Part shown: positions 48,518 to 58,738 of the stretch, piece by piece | Position numbering within the stretch: the stretch's first letter is position 1 | How the letters are laid out: every line of letters starts with the position of its first letter | NCBI GenBank assembly: GCA_945910005.1 | Contig: OX246741.1 | Location: forward strand, 45,309,740-45,373,739 | Reading direction: 5' to 3' | Origin: Isoperla grammatica | Lineage: Eukaryota; Arthropoda; Insecta; Plecoptera; Perlodidae | DNA length: 64,000 nt | Made by a program: the position numbers and the translations under genes | Notes under the pieces: model-generated | The model's input: the letters and a program-made list of their open reading frames with translations, nothing else | The model's database searches: none | Told to the model about the DNA's origin: nothing

Positions 48518-49627
48518 CGATTGCGCATTTTTCAAGTCGGAGCAGACGCCAAATTATGAGCCAGCGCCGTGAAAAACTCTCGCTGTAGCTGAAGATATGG
48601 TGCTCAGAGAAAAACAAATGATGTCATCGTGTTCTGCGATCTTTTCTCTTCAATAATATCGTTAAAGAAAATATTTTTGTTGAACAGAAAACATAGTTTT
48701 GATTAATTTTCCAAATGCCTTCGATTTCACTAAATTAGCGTGTTTTTAACAACATTGAAAGCGGATAAGATAAACGAAATGTTAAGATATTTTCATACTG
48801 ACATATAGCCACATGCATGCAGAAAAATAAAAAAAATACGGCATGTATATTGAGGGAAACGTGTGCACGTATGCGTTTAATATATTTAGATGCATTTTCG
48901 GTCAACTCGGCGGCGGTACAAGCGATCGCCAGAACGAGTCACGCCCGCGGCTGACTGTTGTCAAAATACTACTCATCCAACAAACGTTAACTTTACCCCA
49001 ACCGCTGTAGCTCGTGATGGATCATAACTGGCGCACACCTGACTAGTATGAGACACAGGGACGTGGGTTTGTATCCCGAATGCATGTGTTAAATGTTATC
49101 GGTCATCATCAGCTATTATACACTCATCATCTTATGTAAGTAACTAATGTATAGGACTGTGAAACAGTTATCAGTCAGATATGTTATAAAAACTGCGGTT
49201 TCTTGTATGTCTCGATTTTGGAATGCATATGGTTGAAATCCGTGAATAAAATCATATGCAATATTTTGTATGCCGACAATTTTCAATGAGTTTACACGCA
49301 AATATGAAACTCGGCTACGGATAAAACCTTTCAATATTGGTTTCGTGTTTTATCTACTTACATTGTTTGGGAAAGTGGGTTTTACCGAGAATAATAAATT
49401 TACATTTACTTGGCCTTATACATGTCAACGCGCCAACGCGTTGTCAACACATAATAATAATAATTTGCATGTATATACTCTTTTCAAACACAATCACTAT
49501 TCGTCACGGTGGAGGGGGGGGGGGGTGGTAGGTGTCCACAACAAGGATTAGATTGAAGTAATTGTATCTAAAAAATATGGAGTCTACTCGTGTAATAGAA
49601 AACTTACCAGTTAATGCACTCTGGTTG

Positions 49628-51805
49628 TTATTTCTTGTTAAATCTAGATTGTGACTTGATCTCTCCTGTAGACGGCCTGGGGACGGGCGCAATATTCTTG
49701 GGAATGTTGACGCAATCTTCCTCTTGTAGTTGCGCGGTTGGTGTCCATCTACCTTCTACCAAGTCTGTTATTTTATTGATTATTTCTAGCTTCCACTCAT
49801 GTGTCTTAGGCGCATACTTAGTTTTAAGAACATAGTTACGTGAAGCTTTCGAATATTTTATTGTCTCGCCAGTAGGTTCCCTTTCCACGTTATAATTATG
49901 ATCCATGACAGCAAGCATGGATCGGACTAGCATCCCTTCGTAGAAGAAGTGACTTCGTTTAGGCATATATTTAAGCCTGACATTGTGGTACGATTCCAAT
50001 TGACCTGTATGACAATAGTTATTGGTGTGTTTTAAATCATTAATGAATCTTTTGTCATATATGATTTTTTTAAGCTTTTCATGTTCGTCTGAACCTATTT
50101 TTATCCACTTCTTTCTTTCTACTGCTTCTTCACTCAATCTATCATGACCACACTGGTGAATCAGTTCTCCATCTGCCCATTTGTGAGAATTTGTTATATG
50201 TTTTAACGTCGACTGGAATTGTTCCACTAGGAAGTCAGGGTCACCGCCACAGGTCATACAAGAATACCACAGATGATTATAAATGGCCGATTTCCATTCA
50301 GAAATGATTGGCAGTTTCTTTTCAGCCAGTTTTAGTTTCTTACTTAGACTCTTTCCTAAGTGCCAGACATCATACTCGTGATGAATGTCCGGATGGTCTT
50401 CTCTCATAGCCTTACTTATTCCAAGGTGACGGTCGGTAAGCATCAAGTCGATTGACAACCCATATGTCGTTTGAAATCGATTTAGAAGTTTTTGGAATGC
50501 AGCCTTTTCCAAATCTCCTATAACTTGACCTTTTTGAACTATGACAAAGTCAACAATACGTTGGGATTCCAAGTCCATTATTGAATACTTACAATATTTT
50601 GCACAAAACCCAGGCGAGTCGTATTGGCCATCACCGGCTAGCCATACTTTATCACTTTTTGATAATGTTTCTATATTGCGAGTTTTTTCAGCTATCCATA
50701 TAGAATAAACTGTTGGTTTAACAAACTTATTTACAATTTTATCAAATGTAGTGCGAGATATTATTGCTAATCTAAAACTGTCAGCAAAAGCCTGAAATCC
50801 ACAAAACGATAGTCCTGACATTAAAAGATTCGTCGCTAGCAATACATTGCCCAATGGCTGCTGTCCATTCACCGGCTGCGAGCGCCATTCCTTGGAATGT
50901 CCAGCTAAGCAGGTCACTTTAACACGTAACAGGGACCCAACAGTACGTTTCACTAATTGAACGACAGGAGAAGAACATTCCAGTACCAAACATGATCTAA
51001 ATAATAGTTCGAGACATTGCCAAAACACAAGAAATATGGAAGCTGTATCTGTTGCTGTGTGTAGTTCGTTGTCATCTGAATTGTCTGATTGATTGTCACT
51101 TTCGCTCTCTATTTCTTCATCACTTAGCACCCGGAAACTACTGTCCAGGTAGTCCGCCACCGACATGACGTCATCACCGGAATGACCACTGTTGTTCTCA
51201 CTGTCAACGTCATCCGCTTTAAGACATTTCAACAATGTTTCATTACCCAAGTCGCATTGAACCGAAACCTCACTCGTATGTATTATGTCCGTATTTGTAT
51301 TTGCGTCCGAACAAGTGTTTAATGAGTTGTGTTCGAGATATGTCACTGACGGGGATGATGGTAAACTTGTTGACGGGCCTGCTAGATTATCGTTGTCTAT
51401 CACCGATTTGTAACGGGGTAACTTCCGTTTTTCTGTTGACGTTTCCACGACTGTTTTGCTCCTCAGAGCGAGAGATGGAACCACACCCCTCTTTAGGGGC
51501 GGGGCCAATGTACGTAGTTTTAATTTCAATTGTAACAATGCTGATTCGTCGAAGTCTTGTACGTTAAAATGCGAAGAGCAAATTTTTGTGTGTGGGTGGT
51601 TTACTTCAAAATTATCTCTGTTTATGCGCTTCATCCATGCTTTGAATCTCTGAGGTGATTGATCACGTTTAGGAAACTGATAGAAATATACTTTGTCAAA
51701 TGGGAGATGCGATGATGATGATGATGTGGTTTGTCGTTTAAGTTGATTATTTCTGTAGCTGTTCGTACATCCAAATACACAACATGAAGGCATTGTTAAA
51801 ATCAA
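49628..51805 (-). CDS. Kolobok transposase, THAP + DDE, intact
   Basis: A single uninterrupted ORF of 725 codons; translation may begin at Met1 or at Met5 (MPSCC, the usual THAP start). Residues 5-85 form a THAP C2CH finger: C8-x4-C13, a QFPK turn near 43-46, W57, and C76-x2-H79 in KICSSHF. Residues 110-255 are low-complexity and acidic. The catalytic core has GDGQYDSPGF (D392/D396), LMLTDRHLG (D458), DVWHLGKSLSKK (480-490) and HTGQLESYHN (E604), matching the pattern of Kolobok transposases. It would bind the TIRs and cut and paste the element into TTAA. No stop, frameshift or intron is visible, so it may be active or recently active. It is transcribed away from the P2X7-like ORF. Acidic-residue roles are inferred from motif order. 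Confidence 0.9.
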   Translation of the reverse strand: MILTMPSCCVFGCTNSYRNNQLKRQTTSSSSSHLPFDKVYFYQFPKRDQSPQRFKAWMKRINRDNFEVNHPHTKICSSHFNVQDFDESALLQLKLKLRTLAPPLKRGVVPSLALRSKTVVETSTEKRKLPRYKSVIDNDNLAGPSTSLPSSPSVTYLEHNSLNTCSDANTNTDIIHTSEVSVQCDLGNETLLKCLKADDVDSENNSGHSGDDVMSVADYLDSSFRVLSDEEIESESDNQSDNSDDNELHTATDTASIFLVFWQCLELLFRSCLVLECSSPVVQLVKRTVGSLLRVKVTCLAGHSKEWRSQPVNGQQPLGNVLLATNLLMSGLSFCGFQAFADSFRLAIISRTTFDKIVNKFVKPTVYSIWIAEKTRNIETLSKSDKVWLAGDGQYDSPGFCAKYCKYSIMDLESQRIVDFVIVQKGQVIGDLEKAAFQKLLNRFQTTYGLSIDLMLTDRHLGISKAMREDHPDIHHEYDVWHLGKSLSKKLKLAEKKLPIISEWKSAIYNHLWYSCMTCGGDPDFLVEQFQSTLKHITNSHKWADGELIHQCGHDRLSEEAVERKKWIKIGSDEHEKLKKIIYDKRFINDLKHTNNYCHTGQLESYHNVRLKYMPKRSHFFYEGMLVRSMLAVMDHNYNVEREPTGETIKYSKASRNYVLKTKYAPKTHEWKLEIINKITDLVEGRWTPTAQLQEEDCVNIPKNIAPVPRPSTGEIKSQSRFNKK

Positions 51806-52714
51806 TTAAAGTAAACACTTTCAGACGAAGTAATTAATCACAGGATAAAGTAATTCACTCATTAACAATGTTCTTCCAATAGTTCACAGGCCGATATGCA
51901 TTCTTATAACAAATTTAAATAATATACATCTCAATCAGTTTTACGTAGAACGTTTTTCGAGTAGCGAAGAACAAAGCACAAAATAAAATATGTATATATC
52001 GACGCCCGGCGATGAACAATAAAGCGCAGTTACATTTCAAATATAAATGAAAACATAAGTAACATTGGAATGAACCGACCATCTAACACTTTGAGCACCT
52101 TGAGCACATACAACCCATTGAAACACTCGTACACTAGACACAACCTTTGACGCGGTTTAGCACACAATATATAAATACTTGTACTCGCTACAAGGGAAGA
52201 TACTAGACTGGCTGGCACATAAAAGATTTGAAACAATTTGTATCCCCAAAAATGTTGTCACGCTAGGAATGTTACCCCGTCTAGTACGTCCGCTCTTTTG
52301 TTTACCTCGAGCGATTATTGACCCTTGCAAGACAAAAATCACTATGCACTGGCCAAGGTATTTTTAGATAATAAGTTTGCCCCAAATACTTCATATTGTA
52401 CTAAAACACGTGCAGTTGTCAGGTGTTCGGCATTTTATGTGGAAACCCACCCTGAAAGCGAAGGCGAAGACTGGGAAACATTTCATTCATTCTCAAAATA
52501 CATTTCCTCTAAGTTAGTTGTGTTGCTCGGTAATGGTTTGCAATCAAGTGGTGTGCGTTTAACATGTAACGTGTTTTGTAAATAGCATCTCGTATGTTCA
52601 TGTGAGGGGTGGACATTTTTTCAGTACGTTTCTCTGTGTCTATTGAAGAAATAATAACACATACTCTCATATCTGGTCTATTCATATTTATCACTACATA
52701 ACAGTTATTTCACT
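51806..52714. promoter_or_regulatory. Divergent intergenic region of the Kolobok element
   Basis: About 0.9 kb separates the start codons of the two head-to-head genes, so it should hold both promoters. An 86-codon plus ORF (52325-52585, starting MQDKNHYALAKVF) might be an upstream exon, but I recognise no domain. No specific promoter element is convincing. Confidence 0.4.
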
Positions 52715-53284
52715 ATGACAGCATTTACTCCTTACATGTATGAGCCAGAGTACACAGAGAAAGAGATTTTAGAAAATCGACGCCGACGCGAGGAAGAAAA
52801 GCAACATCTGATTCAAATGGCAGAAAGAAGAAGCTCATTATTTTGGTGCAAGTGCGGTGTGTGTAAATCTATGCCGAGCGATTTAGAAAGTGTTTGTTGT
52901 TCAGAAAACGAGGATGTGCGGGCTTTGATAAGTGAAGGAAATGATTACGGCTGTATAACAAACCATCCAACATTCAAACAACACATCGTATCAGATACAG
53001 GGCTTCACATCTTGAGGCAAATTTTAATTCAAAACACTACTAATCGATATAAGAAAAGAGAACTGAGTAAGGACATGACTAATAAAGGATGGCGTTATCT
53101 TGCCTATAGACAGTTTGTTTATTGGATAAACAGTTGGACGAATTTAGGTAAAGGAAAACGTGTTGTGATTCCGGCGTGCGTTGTTAAGAAGATTCAGGAA
53201 TCATTCCCCGAAGAATCTGGAGTGTATGTGGGATTCCTCCCATTCCCGGGAGCAACAGATGCCGAGGCGCAATTTCCGGGATAA
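52715..53284 (+). CDS. P2X7-receptor cytoplasmic (ballast)-domain-like protein, transposon cargo
   Basis: The ORF has 189 codons. Residues 15-35 are a charged helix (ENRRRREEEKQ). From residue 44 it follows the Zn/Cys-rich C-terminal domain of P2X7 receptors: WCKCGVC (44-50), CC (61-62), CITNHPTF (80-87), a helical block (89-104), WRYLAYRQFVYWI (126-138), VIPACVVKKIQESFPEESG (151-169) and YVGF (171-174). In P2X7 this domain is cytosolic, binds zinc through cysteines and sits after the channel. No transmembrane segment or ATP-binding ectodomain is present, so this is the domain alone. It lies head-to-head with the transposase inside the same TIRs. Its role is unknown; zinc and nucleic-acid or nucleotide binding are possibilities. 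The domain call is strong by pattern. Confidence 0.8.
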   Translation: MTAFTPYMYEPEYTEKEILENRRRREEEKQHLIQMAERRSSLFWCKCGVCKSMPSDLESVCCSENEDVRALISEGNDYGCITNHPTFKQHIVSDTGLHILRQILIQNTTNRYKKRELSKDMTNKGWRYLAYRQFVYWINSWTNLGKGKRVVIPACVVKKIQESFPEESGVYVGFLPFPGATDAEAQFPG

Positions 53285-53431
53285 ATATAAAGCGTTATCA
53301 GAAAGATAATAACACCGGCTGTGTACATTTGTTCTTATATTTCCAATACAAATATAAATACCCTACATATATAAAATAACATAAAAGTAAAATTAAAATT
53401 AAATATATAAAATAAACATATAATATTAATA

Positions 53432-53436
53432 TACAT

Positions 53437-53495
<59 letters not shown>

Positions 53496-53615
53496 TAATA
53501 ATATTTATTATTATATATATATATATATATATATATAAACAACACATTTCTGGATTTCACATAACTACCACGTCAAGAGTGTTCTTGAAAAATATTCATA
53601 TATATATATATATAT

Positions 53616-53646
<31 letters not shown>

Positions 53647-53650
53647 CATT
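53432..53650. repeat. (TAA)n, (TA)n and (TTA)n microsatellites
   Basis: TAA repeats at about 53432-53492, TA at 53513-53536 and 53598-53618, then (AAT/TTA) at 53619-53646. They sit directly before the truncated start of non-LTR copy 2, as (TTA)n does before copy 1. Confidence 0.9.
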
Positions 53651-53651
53651 A

Positions 53652-54791
53652 GAATGGTTCCGCAGTTACTTAGAAAATCGTACATACATGGTGAAGATAG
53701 GGAACACTTATAGCTTTTCGAAAAGTGTTATAACTGGGGTACCACAAGGATCCATTCTAGGTCCACAATTTTATATTATATACGTTAATTCTGTAAGTAT
53801 GTTATTAAGTGCATATTACTTATGTATGCTGACGACCTCGTACTTCTAGCAGTTCACAGGCAATTAAGCATTGCAATACAAAATATGAATACCGACTTTA
53901 GAAATTAACAATGCTGGACTCACGATCGGGAACTAGTAATTAATGTTCAAAAAACCAAGACTGTTCACATTTGTATGCCACTAAATTCAAGTAGAAATGA
54001 CGAAATAATATTAATATTTCATGACGATAAGTGTTTACATAATGTAAGGAGGGCAGCCGACATTGATTGTGGATGTAATCAACAAATTGAATCGGTGGCA
54101 TTCCACATGTACTTGGGAGTGTACATCGATCGTGAGTTCTCGTGGAAGCAACACGTGGACTACCTCTGTGCAAAACTCCGCTCATGCGCTTATCAGTTGT
54201 ATAAACTAAAACCTGTCTTGTCTGATGACTTGATAAGGCTTGTCTATATTGCGCTAGCAGAATCTATTATGTCATACGCGTTGCTCTCATGGGGGAAAGC
54301 CTCAGAATCAATTATTAATGTTATAATTAATCAACAGAACTCTCTGATAAAAATTGTTTGTCCTAAACAGATACTAAAAAACTCTAAAAACATACATAAC
54401 GTGTACGAAAATTGCTCTTTATTGCCTTTGAAATCAATGTTTAATTATCGGATGGCATTAGCGTACTGTAAACTGTATTTATTCTTGTTCTATTGTATTT
54501 GCCATTGTGGTACTTTGTACTGTTGCAAATAAAGACAACAAACAAACAAACAAACAAACAAACTTTGACAACGAATATAAAATACCGTACATGCATAACA
54601 AGGGTACGCGTCTGGTAGGTAAAGGTAAATATGTAGTTCCTATTACCGAGAATAAATATGGAGAGCGTTGTTTACGTTACCTAATTCCTAAAATTTTTAA
54701 TTCATTGCCGCCTGACGTCGTATCCTTGGATAAATTATCGTTAATTAAGACAAGTTTAAAATCACATAACCTTCCAGACAGAATGTACTGA
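53652..54791 (+). pseudogene. Reverse transcriptase of non-LTR copy 2, broken
   Basis: It contains GVPQGSILGPQFYIIYVN (RT box 4 region, about 53736) and, after a frame change, YADDLVLLA (about 53826). A stop follows in RN*QCW at about 53908. The longest frame (53975-54532) covers YLGVYIDREFSWKQHVDYLC and MSYALLSWGK. A later block (54570-54791) has VPITENKYGERCLRYLIP and FNSLPPDVVSLDKLSLIKTS, ending at TGA. Motif order fits a Jockey/CR1-like polymerase. The N-terminal endonuclease is absent. An insertion at about 54475-54562 breaks the C-terminal part. Confidence 0.8.
54475..54562 (+). mobile_element. Tiny 3'-end retro-insertion with (AAAC)n tail
   Basis: Compared with copy 1, about 85 bp of unrelated sequence interrupts the RT between ALAYCK and EYKIPYMHNK. 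It ends TTGCAAATAAAGAC and then AACAAACAAACAAACAAAC, so it looks like the 3' end of another retroelement with an AATAAA-like signal. Confidence 0.55.
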
Positions 54792-55055
54792 AAACTTCCT
54801 CGCATTAATTGCGCGTACAGTGCTGAACGGTATGTTTAATTATCTGTTACCCTTGTATGTAAAATTGACTTTGAATTTTTAAATGTGGAATTAATAATTT
54901 TCTATTTAAACCCCTTCTATCATATTCTATCATATTATTATTAGGTATCATATGCATCATATTATTGTAAGTCATGTTATCGTTCTGTTTCTTTACTTTT
55001 GTGTTTCTGCTTTCTGCTACGAATGTGCTAATTTACGTATTTTATTTGTATGTGA

Positions 55056-55084
55056 CCCACTGATAAGCCACTAGGCTATGTGGG
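55056..55084 (+). other. 3'-terminal RNA stem-loop of non-LTR copy 2
   Basis: CCCAC pairs with GTGGG and AGCC with GGCT, with a loop different from that at 16511-16541. Confidence 0.6.
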
Positions 55085-55129
55085 ATATTAAGTATGCACA
55101 AATTGTAATGTACATTGCTTAAGTTTGTA

Positions 55130-55162
<33 letters not shown>

Positions 55163-55720
55163 GTAATAAATAATATTAAATTACTACAAACAAATCCGCA
55201 TAATAAGAATAATAATGGTTTCTGTGGTGTTACCCGTGGGCTAAGTTTCAAACGAGTAGTAAAACGGTCAATGTTTTCTGAAAAGCCGCTACGAGATTTC
55301 TGTCATACAGCGGTAGGCTGCTGCGCGAATCGAAACAACAAAACACGCCTGGAAATACCACACAAATACTTGCACATTTTGAAAAGAATTATAAGTGACA
55401 TATTTTTTTATTTTTCTGCGTGCATGTGGCTATATGTCAGTATGAAAATATCTTAACATTTCGTTTATTTTATCCGCTTTCAATGTTGTTAAAAACACGC
55501 TAATTTAGTGAAATCGAAGGCATTTGGAAAATTAATCAAAACTATATTTTCTGTTCAACAAAAATATTTTCTTTAACTATATTATTGAAGAGAAAAGATC
55601 GCAGAACACGATGATATCATTTGTTTTTCTCTGAGTACCATATCTTCAGCTACAGCGAGAGGTTTTCACGGCGCTGGCTCATAATTTGGCGTCTGCTCCG
55701 ACTTGAAAAATGCGCAATCG

Positions 55721-55728
55721 TGACGTCA
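55721..55728. promoter_or_regulatory. CRE-like TGACGTCA palindrome in the right Kolobok TIR
   Basis: Counterpart of the site at 48510, in the same inverted context. Confidence 0.45.
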
Positions 55729-55889
55729 CGATTATCGGGTGCGCGCGCACTACCAAAACTTGGGTCCTTTCAATAATTTATTATAAATTTCTGGTACAAG
55801 CTAGAGACTTCTAGTTTTCTCCATAAATCATTAAAAAAAATAACGCATTTTATAAAGCCGTAAAATCACAGTGTTGTGATGCCCTTTAA

Positions 55890-57054
55890 TTGTACTTGGG
55901 TGTTATGATTACTATAATAACACGTCCGACTCTCCCAATTCATTGATCCCTCAAGAAAAGTAGTCTAATTGAGCCCTGGTATTTATTGATCAGTATTTGA
56001 TGATTTGATTTTATTGATTAATATCTATCAGCGGCACTACATAATTGTATATTTGAGCTAATAATTTGCAGAATTGTCCCCGTTTCCCTTCGGGTGTTTG
56101 TAACTTATCAGTAGCTGCATCCGAAGTATCTATTAGCGAACAGAAAAGAGGGAGGTCGAGAGCGTTTTATTTGTAGGCCTATTTGTAGCTTCTTGTCGTC
56201 TCTTCAATTCAATTCAATTCATTCAATTCAATCCAATTCAATTCAGTTCCAAGTAATTTCAATTAAATTAAATTTTATTTTATTCGTATACTGTTATTGT
56301 TTTGTTTACAATGTTTCATATAATCTAACATTTACGTATACAGAGGAATTAATAAGAATTTTATAGGTTTAAATAGAAGTAATGTACATGGAAAGAAACT
56401 TTATGAAGCTAACAAGATCCTGACAGAAAGAGCTACCGTGTGTGCGTGTGCGTTTGCGTGTGCAGATTGTGTTTTACATTATGTATTGTGTAGTAGTCGA
56501 TATTGCAAGGCTATTTATTGATTTGTTCGGAACTGTGTAAATGTCTTGAATATCAATGAATACATTATTTCGTTCCCAAGTGTATTGAAAGGTGTTTTGC
56601 ATTCGATTGAGACATAGTAGGCCTAAGTAAAAAGTAAGTGGTCTATTTATTTTGTTAGGACTAAACAATACTTATATGCATGGTAGACTAATATAGATAT
56701 AAAAAATTGCCGAGGTACAATCAGCCGCTGTTTATTCTTCCACAAAACCGTGGTAATACTCAAAACATAGATAATATAAAATAAAATATACAGTAATGAA
56801 AAACTAATGATAGATAGGTGGTACATTATAAGAAGCATTATTTACATTATGCTGAAGTAGATACAAATACAAATGGTTTTACTTAAAAAAAAACACCTTT
56901 TTCAGATAAAAAAAACGTTTTTTTTCTGTTACAAACATAAGATGGTAGAAGCATTAAAAAATATTATGCCGATACACAAGAGTGGTTCTTGACAATACAT
57001 TCACTTATAAAAATATATACATATACATGATATACATATAATTAAACCAGACAT
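55890..57054. other. AT-rich non-coding stretch
   Basis: A short (AATTC)n-like run lies at about 56204-56245. No supported gene. Confidence 0.4.
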
Positions 57055-58010
57055 TAAAAAACCAACCCCGACTTGCAATCGAACAAAGGTCTCTCTGGAT
57101 TTCTCAATTAATTCATCCACAAGAGGGTTTCTTGAAAAAGTATCCATTTTCATATTTATAAGTATATAATAAGATAAACATAGAACTATAAACAAAATAA
57201 TAATTACTAGGGATGACATCGGGTATCCGGGTATCCGGGTTACCCGAATCAAAAAATTACCCGAATCCGTTCTAAGGATTCGAATCTTGTTCTGGTACAT
57301 TTTTAGTTGAATTGTTGTATGCTTCAACAATGCGCCAACAATGGTGATAACAAAATTACTTGTTTTCATTCAATAAAATACTTTCCCGCTCCGTTATGTA
57401 CCCATTATCGGCTTGATTAAAAATAGACTAAGCCTATTTTATGTTGTGTACTTGCTGCGGGCGAGTTCTGGTTTGCCTGTGCTCCCACTGGCTCTCGGCC
57501 TATCCCTACCCCTTCCCGACCGTCATCCCTGGCTGACAGAACGCACGCTGGCAGCTTCTGCCACGGGCGGTCAATGGCCTTCAAATAACATGTTGAGCGA
57601 CGTGATTTACACTTCTAGGATTCGGGTTACCCGAATCCTTGAGGGGCTGGAATCGAATCCAGATTTTACTACCCGATGTCATCCCTAATAATTACATAAA
57701 CAAAATAAGTCTTACACAATTGTACACACCAGAAGGATTTACAAACGTACTAGTATAAAACAAGTGAATAAACAGCTTTTCTACAGCGATTAGCATTTAA
57801 TAGCAACAGGTGCAAATGACGGCAGCCATCGAACCCAGGTCACCCTGGATTACTCAATAAATTCACCCACAATAGGGTTTCTTGAAAAAATATCCATTTA
57901 TATATTTATAAGTATATAATAAGATATACATAGAACTATTAACAAACTAATAATAACATAAACATAGTTAGGCTTACACAATTGTAAACACACAAAAATT
58001 ACACAACTAG
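57055..58010. repeat. Direct duplication of about 180-230 bp, left copy split by a hAT-like element
   Basis: 57065-57207 plus 57696-57730 matches 57822-58000: GGGTTTCTTGAAAAAGTATC/GGGTTTCTTGAAAAAATATC, TTATAAGTATATAATAAGAT, CATAGAACTAT, AACAAA.TAATAAT and CTTACACAATTGTA. The right copy lacks the insertion. Confidence 0.75.
57208..57687. mobile_element. hAT-like MITE, 480 bp, 8-bp TSD
   Basis: The TIR is TAGGGATGACATCGGGTA with its exact inverse at the right. ATAATTAC is repeated at 57200-57207 and 57688-57695. Subterminal TTACCCGAATC motifs recur on both sides. No transposase. Confidence 0.85.
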
Positions 58011-58074
58011 GCTTAAATAGACAGTTATGTACAGTATAGATCGTGATAATTGACTGTAGATTTAAAGGGATAGT

Positions 58075-58738
58075 CAAGTGAAAAACTAAAAAACTACCAT
58101 TTGTATATGTCCACCTACAAATATGGGAAACATAACTAAAAGATACCATACTTAAAAAGCAGGCGGTTCAAAAATTTAAAAAAAAAACGTGAGTTTTTGG
58201 CTTGGTGCTACCAAGAAGCACTAAGCAACTTTTCTCATGGTAATTCCCATATAAACAAGATGTTGCCTCGCGATAGTAAAACCACCGCTAAAATATAGCA
58301 CTTACCAACAAGGTATCAATGTGCAACGTTTCTCTACCGATAATACGCTTCTTAGTAAGAACGTGTACTTCTACAAAATGCATTGCAATTAATTTGTTTT
58401 TGACATATTGTGTAGACAAATTGCAACCTGTTATGAGCGGCACTGTCCGCGGTCGCCGAGTGTTTATCGGAGTTGTGGCTGGACTCGTATAACACAATGA
58501 GTGCTCTGTCTTTCGGGATGGCGCTAGTGAGCTCAGAACAGATACAGCTGAACTACGCTTCAGAAGAAAAATAAAGCAGAACTGTATAGTGAATCTAGTA
58601 AAGTAGCTAAATGTTCAATACTTTCTTCCTGCATTGAAGCAACCTTTATCAATTTTTTTTAAACATTACTGTGTTTCATGTACTCATGTGTTTCATGAGT
58701 CATTGGTGATTTTTTCGTTTTGCACATGACTATCCCTT
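58075..58738. mobile_element. TA-flanked non-autonomous element, 664 bp
   Basis: The TIRs are AAGGGATAGTCAAGTG and the inverse of CACATGACTATCCCTT, with TA on both sides (58073-58074, 58739-58740). This fits Tc1/mariner-type or another TA-using family. No transposase found. Confidence 0.65.

Larger units (their letters stand above)
53652..55160 (+). mobile_element. 5'-truncated non-LTR retrotransposon (copy 2) inside Kolobok
   Basis: It runs from the RT fingers/palm (EWFRSYLENR) through the C-terminus, 3' UTR, terminal hairpin (55056-55084) and an A tract of about 29 nt (55132-55160). The same family as copy 1 but less decayed. It entered the Kolobok element after that element had formed, because Kolobok sequence continues on both sides. 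Confidence 0.85.
48353..55885. mobile_element. Kolobok DNA transposon, 7.5 kb, TSD TTAA
   Basis: The TIRs begin AGGACATCACAACACTGTG and AGGGCATCACAACACTGTG and extend about 480 bp (48353-48832, 55405-55885) at high identity. TTAA flanks both ends (48349-48352, 55886-55889). It encodes a THAP+DDE transposase (minus) and a divergent P2X7-tail-like ORF (plus). A non-LTR element of about 1.5 kb and microsatellites occupy 53430-55160, so the element without them would be about 5.8 kb. Length, TSD and transposase all fit Kolobok. Confidence 0.9.
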
